A DNA stretch of 50,884 nucleotides from QAMX01 sp964515055 (lineage in GTDB: Bacteria > Bacillota > Clostridia > Oscillospirales > QAMX01). Position 1 is the stretch's first letter. Each line of letters starts with the position of its first letter. Below, one piece after another: positions 50,847 through 50,884 of this stretch. The DNA is taken from the NCBI GenBank assembly GCA_964515055.1, contig CAZEUG010000011.1, positions 1 through 50,884 on the forward strand. Reading direction: 5' to 3'. The notes under the pieces are model-generated. The model saw only the letters and a list, made by a program, of their open reading frames with translations, searched no databases and was not told the origin of the DNA. The position numbers and the translations under genes are program-made.

Positions 50847-50884
50847 TGCGTTCATAGCTCGTTTTTGTGATAACAGGTTCGGAA

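Noticed and set aside
1..50884. CRISPR array, tRNA, rRNA, transposase or integrase
   Set aside because: No regularly spaced repeats, cloverleaf sequences or recombinase motifs were seen on reading both strands; a faint tRNA could be missed by eye.

Overview
The window reads as a chromosome segment of a Gram-positive anaerobe of the class Clostridia, most likely an Oscillospiraceae/Ruminococcaceae gut or host-associated species. Reasons: strong AGGAGG-type ribosome sites throughout, the Firmicutes rplM-rpsI pair, a ThiI without a rhodanese domain paired with a NifS-like desulfurase, SLH-anchored surface protein, a G5/3D-type cell-wall protein, lipobox lipoproteins, and genes for host or plant glycans (alpha-L-rhamnosidase, sialidase-like protein, sialate-lyase-like aldolase, GH28-like beta-helix). 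The lineage is an inference from gene content and G+C-rich third codon positions. No rRNA, tRNA, CRISPR array, transposase or integrase was seen.

Layout. (1) 1-6.4 kb is a visibly AT-richer defence island on the + strand: a small XRE regulator, two tandem DNA cytosine-5 methyltransferases, an HNH endonuclease, an Mrr-type endonuclease, then a two-gene unit matching the Kiwa anti-phage system (a DUF4868/KwaB-like protein and a four-helix KwaA-like membrane protein). Overlaps or short gaps link all seven genes behind one promoter and one operator-like site, and a terminator closes the unit at 6.37-6.40 kb. (2) 6.5-15.5 kb: a TetR regulator and a 2,699-residue secreted, S-layer-anchored protein. 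(3) 15.8-19.9 kb (minus): a MarR regulator and a heterodimeric ABC exporter with one degenerate nucleotide site. (4) 20.1-24.4 kb: a flavin-reductase-like protein and a nucleoside hydrolase (+), then a NodB-fold deacetylase-like protein and an MFS transporter (minus). (5) 24.6-33.0 kb: rplM-rpsI, a G5/3D-domain protein, a MgtE Mg2+ channel with a leader region, a PAP2 phosphatase, then pfkA with a GNAT-like protein (minus) and two small membrane proteins. (6) 33.1-36.4 kb (minus): an orphan sugar-binding lipoprotein with a membrane-bound LuxR-type sensor-regulator. (7) 36.6-42.1 kb: a DUF3795 protein, a second TetR, a sialidase-like/aldolase operon, and a divergent GH28-like lipoprotein. (8) 42.3-46.0 kb (minus): nifS-thiI-cinA, for tRNA 4-thiouridine and nucleotide repair. 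(9) 46.2-50.7 kb: a DtxR-like regulator overlapping an alpha-L-rhamnosidase gene, and a leucine-rich-repeat lipoprotein.

The best candidate for an unusual system is region 1, a single transcription unit that couples cytosine methylation, two different nucleases and a Kiwa-like membrane complex. The sensor pair in region 6, the DtxR-rhamnosidase coupling in region 9 and the central beta-rich domain of the giant surface protein also merit a look. All functional calls are by reading motifs; no database search was run.
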